From assembly GCF_030695085.1 (NCBI RefSeq), contig NZ_JAUYTS010000157.1, positions 1-47,716 on the forward strand: a stretch of DNA of 47,716 nt, in the 5' to 3' direction. The notes under the pieces were generated by a model. It saw only the letters and a program-made list of their open reading frames with translations, was not told where the DNA came from and did not search any database. This stretch comes from Falsiroseomonas sp. GTDB taxonomy: Bacteria; Pseudomonadota; Alphaproteobacteria; Acetobacterales; Acetobacteraceae. Positions 44,372 through 47,716 of the stretch are shown piece after piece. Every line of letters begins with the position of its first letter. Position 1 is the stretch's first letter. The position numbers were made by a program, and so were the translations under genes.

Positions 44372-45292
44372 TCAAAAATACCCTTCGCGTTTTTTGCGTT
44401 CCATGGAGGCGTCCTGGTCGGTGTCGATCAGGCGGCCCTGGCGTTCGCTGGTGCGGCTGTCGCGGATTTCGGCCAGCATCTGGTCCAGGGTTTCGGCGCG
44501 GCTTTCATGTGCGCCGGTCAGAGGCCAATCGCCCATGGTGCGGAAGCGGACCCAGAGGGTTTCCTCCTGCTCGCCCGGCTCCAGGGGCATGCGGGCATCA
44601 TCGCGCATGATCAGCGCGCCGCTGCGGCGGACCACCGGGCGCGGGGCGGCGAAGTACAGCGGCACCACGGGGATGGATTCCGCGGCGATGTAGTCCCAGA
44701 CGTCGAATTCGGTCCAGTTGGACAGCGGGAAGACGCGCATGCCTTCGCCGGGGTTCATGCGGGTATTGTACAGGCCCCATAGCTCGGGCCGCTGGCCGCG
44801 CGGGTCCCAGACATGGCCGGGCGCGCGGAAGGAAAACACGCGTTCCTTGGCGCGGGCCTTTTCCTCATCCCGGCGGGCGCCGCCGATGGCGGCATCGAAG
44901 CCATGCGCGTCGAGCGCCTGTTTCAGCGCGTCCGTTCCCATGACGGACATGTGCAGCTGTGAGCCATGGGTGAGGGGGCCGATGCCGCGGGCCAGGCCGT
45001 CCGGGTTGGTATGGACGATGCACTCCAGGCCCAGTTCGGCCATGCGCCGGTCCCGGAACTCCAGCATCGCCTTGAAATCCCAGCCCGTCGCGATGTGCAG
45101 CAGGCGGAAGGGCGGCTTGCCCGGCGCGAAGGCCTTCATCGCAAGCTGCAGCACCACCGAGCTGTCCTTGCCGATGGAGTACAGCAGCACCGGGTTGCGG
45201 AAGCTGGCCGCGGTCTCGCGGAGGATGCCGATGGCCTCCGCCTCCAGCCGCCGGAGATGCGGCGTCAGGCGATGGGCGGTTGCGGTGGCCAT
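44372..45292 (-). CDS. cysD: Sulfate adenylyltransferase subunit 2
   Basis: A 306-residue PP-loop enzyme that with the GTPase CysN makes adenosine phosphosulfate. The PP-loop is SIGKDSSV at 39-46; [32 protein letters not shown] and the C-terminus [27 protein letters not shown] (in two family blocks) are diagnostic. In most genomes cysN or cysNC follows directly, but here the next gene is convergent thpR and no cysN lies in the window. It must be elsewhere if the enzyme works. Confidence 0.96.
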   Translation of the reverse strand: MATATAHRLTPHLRRLEAEAIGILRETAASFRNPVLLYSIGKDSSVVLQLAMKAFAPGKPPFRLLHIATGWDFKAMLEFRDRRMAELGLECIVHTNPDGLARGIGPLTHGSQLHMSVMGTDALKQALDAHGFDAAIGGARRDEEKARAKERVFSFRAPGHVWDPRGQRPELWGLYNTRMNPGEGMRVFPLSNWTEFDVWDYIAAESIPVVPLYFAAPRPVVRRSGALIMRDDARMPLEPGEQEETLWVRFRTMGDWPLTGAHESRAETLDQMLAEIRDSRTSERQGRLIDTDQDASMERKKREGYF

Positions 45293-45363
45293 GGTTCGTT
45301 GCGTCTCCGCTGCGGTGGGCGCCGCCTGTCAGATGACACGCAAGCGCCCGCGCAGGAACCCCG

Positions 45364-45415
45364 TCAGGCTGCCTTCAGGCCGCCTTGAGGCCCGCGGCCA
45401 GTCAGGCCGCCTTCA
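45364..45415. repeat. Three copies of a 14-base repeat at the carD 3' end
   Basis: TCAGGCyGCCTTsA occurs at 45364, 45375 and 45402. The copy at 45402-45415 contains the carD stop. Read on the minus strand each copy spells Lys-Ala-Ala-stop, so the last codons of carD are reiterated downstream. Confidence 0.8.
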
Positions 45416-46211
45416 AAAAGGTCAGCAGCTTCTCCGATGCCGCGGCCTTGTCGGTGCGGTCGATGGCGGCGAGTTCCGCGGCCAGGCGGTCCAGCGCCTG
45501 TTCGTAGATCTGCCGTTCGGAGAAGGACTGGTCCGGCTGGCCGGCATTGCGGTGCAGGTCGCGCACCACTTCCGCGATGGCCAGCGGATCGCCGGAGTTG
45601 ATCTTCGCCTCATATTCCTGGGCGCGGCGGGACCACATTGTGCGCTTTATGCGCGCGCGGCCGCGCAGCACTTCCAGCGCCTCCGCCATGTGGTCATCGG
45701 TGGCCAGCTTGCGCAGGCCGGAGGAGGCGGCCTTGTTCACCGGCACCCGCAGGGTCATGCGGTTTTCCTCGAAGGTGACGATGATCACCTTGAGGGACAT
45801 GCCGGCCACCGGCATTTCCTCGATGCCCTGCACCTGGCCGACGCCATGGGTCGGGTAGACCACATGGTCGCCCGGCTTGAATTCGGGCGGCGGGCCCTTG
45901 GGGCGCGGCGGCGGCAGCGGCGTGCCATCCTCCGGGTCCTCCACCCCGCCTCGCGGCGCGCCGCGCTGGGAGAACATGGAAGGGCGCGGCGAATTGGCGG
46001 CCATGGAGCCAGGGCGCGGCGGCGGGCGGTGCGGCGGCGGGGGGCTGTCCTGGCGCGGCGGCGTCTGCGGCGTGCCGAACTTCACCGGCGCCTTCTCCGG
46101 CTTGGCGACGTCCTTGGCCGGGCGTCCAGCCTCAGACTTCTCAGCCTCAGGCTTTTCAGATTCGGTCTTTGCAGATGTATCGCCGGTTTTCGCCTGGGCG
46201 GTTTGCTTCAT
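45402..46211 (-). CDS. carD: CarD family transcriptional regulator
   Basis: A 269-residue protein whose C-terminal 160 residues are CarD: the RNA-polymerase-binding start FKPGDHVVYPTHGVGQVQGIEE, the Arg/Asn-rich ENRMTLRVPVNKA, and the helical DNA-contact region with WSRRAQEYEAKINSGDPLAIAEVVRDLH. CarD stabilises open promoter complexes. The first 105 residues are Lys/Glu then Pro/Arg-rich and disordered, an unusually long extension; I use the ATG at 46211. The gene lies 206 bases from fdxA with a terminator in between. Confidence 0.92.
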   Translation of the reverse strand: MKQTAQAKTGDTSAKTESEKPEAEKSEAGRPAKDVAKPEKAPVKFGTPQTPPRQDSPPPPHRPPPRPGSMAANSPRPSMFSQRGAPRGGVEDPEDGTPLPPPRPKGPPPEFKPGDHVVYPTHGVGQVQGIEEMPVAGMSLKVIIVTFEENRMTLRVPVNKAASSGLRKLATDDHMAEALEVLRGRARIKRTMWSRRAQEYEAKINSGDPLAIAEVVRDLHRNAGQPDQSFSERQIYEQALDRLAAELAAIDRTDKAAASEKLLTFLKAA

Positions 46212-46346
46212 GTGGCGACCCGATTCTGCATCCCATACCAAAGCCGGCCCCCTTGCCACTGGCTGGGGGGCGGCCCGGTCTTGGGCATGTCATGGACCCG
46301 ATGGGCGGAAAACCTGCGCGCTTCGCCCGGGTTTCCCGATCCCATT

Positions 46347-46384
46347 GATAATATAATACAAACCGGGGCGGATTTCCACCCCGG
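46347..46384 (-). terminator. Intrinsic terminator after fdxA
   Basis: CCGGGG (46379-46384 read on the minus strand) pairs with CCCCGG (46363-46368). A T/G mismatch and a GGA/TCC extension lie inside the stem. The minus-strand transcript then runs into tttgtattatattat (down to 46347), a T-rich tail that is rare in this genome. Confidence 0.65.
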
Positions 46385-46417
46385 GCGGAATCCCGTGGGA
46401 TTCGGGCAGGCGGTCGG

Positions 46418-46750
46418 TCAGGCCTTGCCGGGGGCCGGGTCGAAAAGCTCCATCTTGCCCGGCTTGTCCTTCCACTCATCCGCATCTTCCGGCGCTTCGC
46501 CCTTACGGGTGATGTTCGGCCATTGCGTGGCGTAGGTGCGGTTCAGTTCCACCCAGGGCGTTGCCTTGTCGTCACTGTCGGGCAGGATGGCCTCGGCCGG
46601 GCATTCCGGCTCGCAGACGCCGCAATCGATGCATTCATCCGGGTGGATGACCAGCATGTTCTCGCCGACATAGAAGCAGTCCACCGGACAGACTTCCACG
46701 CAGTCCATGTATTTGCACTTGATGCAGCTCTCGGTGACGACGTAGGTCAA
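46418..46750 (-). CDS. fdxA: 7Fe ferredoxin FdxA
   Basis: A 110-residue [3Fe-4S][4Fe-4S] ferredoxin. Cys are at 9, 12, 17, 21 and 25 ([18 protein letters not shown]) and at 40, 43, 46 and 50 ([17 protein letters not shown]), the usual FdxA arrangement. The start must be a TTG at 46750 (giving [12 protein letters not shown]): a GGAGG ribosome site lies 5 bases upstream, and the longer frame adds Arg/Gly-rich residues foreign to the family. It carries electrons in the cytoplasm; partners are not visible here. Confidence 0.95.
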   Translation of the reverse strand: MTYVVTESCIKCKYMDCVEVCPVDCFYVGENMLVIHPDECIDCGVCEPECPAEAILPDSDDKATPWVELNRTYATQWPNITRKGEAPEDADEWKDKPGKMELFDPAPGKA

Positions 46751-46874
46751 CTGCGCCTCCGGCGAAAATGCGGGGCCGCGCCCATCGGCGGTCCCACCGC
46801 CGCACCCCGGCAGGGCTGCGGCAGCCCTCAAATGGCCCAGCAACCCGCACAAGGCAAGAACCCGCACTGCAACA

Positions 46875-47165
46875 TCAGGGCGGCGCGGGGTCCGAGAGGT
46901 CTTCATACAGCCCGCGCGCCTCGCTCGCCGGCCCGCGGCGGGAGGCGAGCGCCAGCACCCGCCACACCCGCACATCGCTGCCCATGCCGAAGGTCAGCAC
47001 ATCGCCCGGGCGCAGCTTGAAATGGGGCTTGTCGGTGCGCTGGCTGTTGATGCGCACGCGCCCGGCGGCAACCTGCCGGGCGCATTCCGTCCGCGTCTTG
47101 GCCGTGCGCGCGCACCAGAGCCAGAGGTCGAGCCGCTGCCAGGCGGTCTCAGCCTCCGGCGCCAT
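46875..47165 (-). CDS. S4-domain RNA-binding protein (Hsp15-like)
   Basis: A 96-residue protein with one S4 domain: [43 protein letters not shown] and VLTF. This is the pattern of Hsp15-type proteins that bind ribosomal RNA of stalled 50S subunits. It starts 3 bases after the stop of the helicase-like gene upstream and is followed by fdxA, an order common in Rhodospirillales. Confidence 0.9.
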   Translation of the reverse strand: MAPEAETAWQRLDLWLWCARTAKTRTECARQVAAGRVRINSQRTDKPHFKLRPGDVLTFGMGSDVRVWRVLALASRRGPASEARGLYEDLSDPAPP

Positions 47166-47168
47166 GCC

Positions 47169-47716
47169 TCAGTCCTTGCGGAGCTTCAGCTGCGCCAGCA
47201 CCGCGAAGGGCGAATCCGGCTTGGGGCCGGAGGACCATTCGCGCGGCGCGCTGCGGTCGCCACCGCGGTCCCCGCCGCGATCGCGGTCGCGATCCTGGCG
47301 CGGGTAACGGTCGCCACCACCCGGCTTGCCGCCAGGGCCACGATCGGGGCCACGGTTCGGGCGCGGGCCGCGATCGTCACGGCGCGCTTCCTGCGGCGCA
47401 CCCTCGGGCCGAGGCGCATCGCTGCGCGGGCGGTCATTCGGTCCGCGCGGCGGGCCGCGGCGCGGGCCATCCTGGCGGGGGCGATCCTGGCGGGGTGCGT
47501 CGGCCGCAACCTCGGGCGGCGGAGACACGCCGGGCGGCAGGCCATCCACGCGCCAGTCGCGGCGCGGGCCATGATCCACCCGCTCCCGCCGCGGACCATC
47601 GCGCCGCGGGCCGTCCGGCCGGGCCGGGCGCAGTTCGGCCGGGATGGGCGGGCCGAAATAGACCGGGCGCGGGCCGTCGGGGCGGGGTGCCCGCTCCGGC
47701 CGCGGGCCCCGCGCGG
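47169..47716 (-). CDS. Disordered C-terminal tail of a probable RNA helicase (partial)
   Basis: The frame is open through the last base of the window, so only about 182 C-terminal residues are visible and the start lies outside. They begin with Pro/Arg/Gly, contain VYFGPPIPAELRPARP, and continue as an Arg/Asp/Gly/Pro-rich low-complexity region to a short ordered end (SPFAVLAQLKLRKD). In related genomes a DEAD/DEAH helicase with such a tail precedes the S4-fdxA-carD genes; I infer the same here. No catalytic motif is in view. Confidence 0.6.
   Translation of the reverse strand, partial: ARGPRPERAPRPDGPRPVYFGPPIPAELRPARPDGPRRDGPRRERVDHGPRRDWRVDGLPPGVSPPPEVAADAPRQDRPRQDGPRRGPPRGPNDRPRSDAPRPEGAPQEARRDDRGPRPNRGPDRGPGGKPGGGDRYPRQDRDRDRGGDRGGDRSAPREWSSGPKPDSPFAVLAQLKLRKD

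Noticed and set aside
1..47716. CRISPR arrays, rRNA, tRNA or complete insertion sequences
   Set aside because: No regularly spaced repeats, no cloverleaf or rRNA-like stretches, and no transposase or integrase motifs were seen on either strand.

Overview
The window is 47.7 kb of dense, G+C-rich bacterial chromosome. The housekeeping genes are of alphaproteobacterial type: an fdxA-like 7Fe ferredoxin, an S4-domain protein and a helicase tail beside CarD, a DUF3035 lipoprotein next to lspA, a GNAT-Nudix fusion near argJ, and TTGAC-type promoters. Base composition and gene content suggest a Rhodospirillales/Acetobacteraceae (Roseomonas-like) organism. That placement is inference; there is no rRNA or tRNA gene here to confirm it.

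Layout. 1-3435: end of a receiver-domain protein, a pair of M16 peptidase-family genes and a doubtful small membrane protein. 3436-5597: argF and argD behind a clear promoter. 5790-8161: a hypothetical gene, two secreted proteins that share a repeated peptide (one with a PRC-barrel domain), and recX. 8166-9380: azlC and azlD, a branched-chain amino-acid exporter, separated by an unusual palindromic spacer. 9391-13422: an ileS leader region, ileS, lspA and a DUF3035 lipoprotein. 13607-15736: hslO, a lipoprotein and a RidA-family protein. 15793-17331: folE and a CinA/MoaB-like gene. 17373-21478: a minus-strand run of PPIase, argJ, a low-G+C membrane gene and a GNAT-Nudix fusion. 21589-24473: secA. 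24474-26540: a low-G+C island with an ATPase gene and a PIN-like gene. 26541-30444: DHA2-type MFS exporter, accA and a soluble chemoreceptor. 30472-34018: a solute-binding protein head to head with a hybrid histidine kinase. 34022-38251: serine protease, MFS, cupin and a four-gene copper-handling set (PCuAC, a Cys-containing unknown, YcnI/DUF1775, DUF2946-like). 38344-43743: BI-1 family protein, deaminase, an ABC permease/ATPase pair and a divergent SGNH esterase. 43774-47716: thpR, cysD, carD, fdxA, an S4 protein and the disordered tail of a probable helicase.

The strongest regulatory observation is upstream of ileS. A promoter is followed at once by a 15-codon peptide frame with tandem isoleucine codons. 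Its stop codon lies in the loop of a GC hairpin with a T run, and an upstream segment can pair with the same 3' arm. This looks like translation-coupled attenuation of isoleucyl-tRNA synthetase. The strongest candidates for acquired, possibly defensive, functions are the two low-G+C inserts: the ATPase plus PIN-like pair after secA, and the two-helix membrane protein between argJ and the GNAT-Nudix gene. No CRISPR array, transposase, integrase or complete insertion sequence was found.
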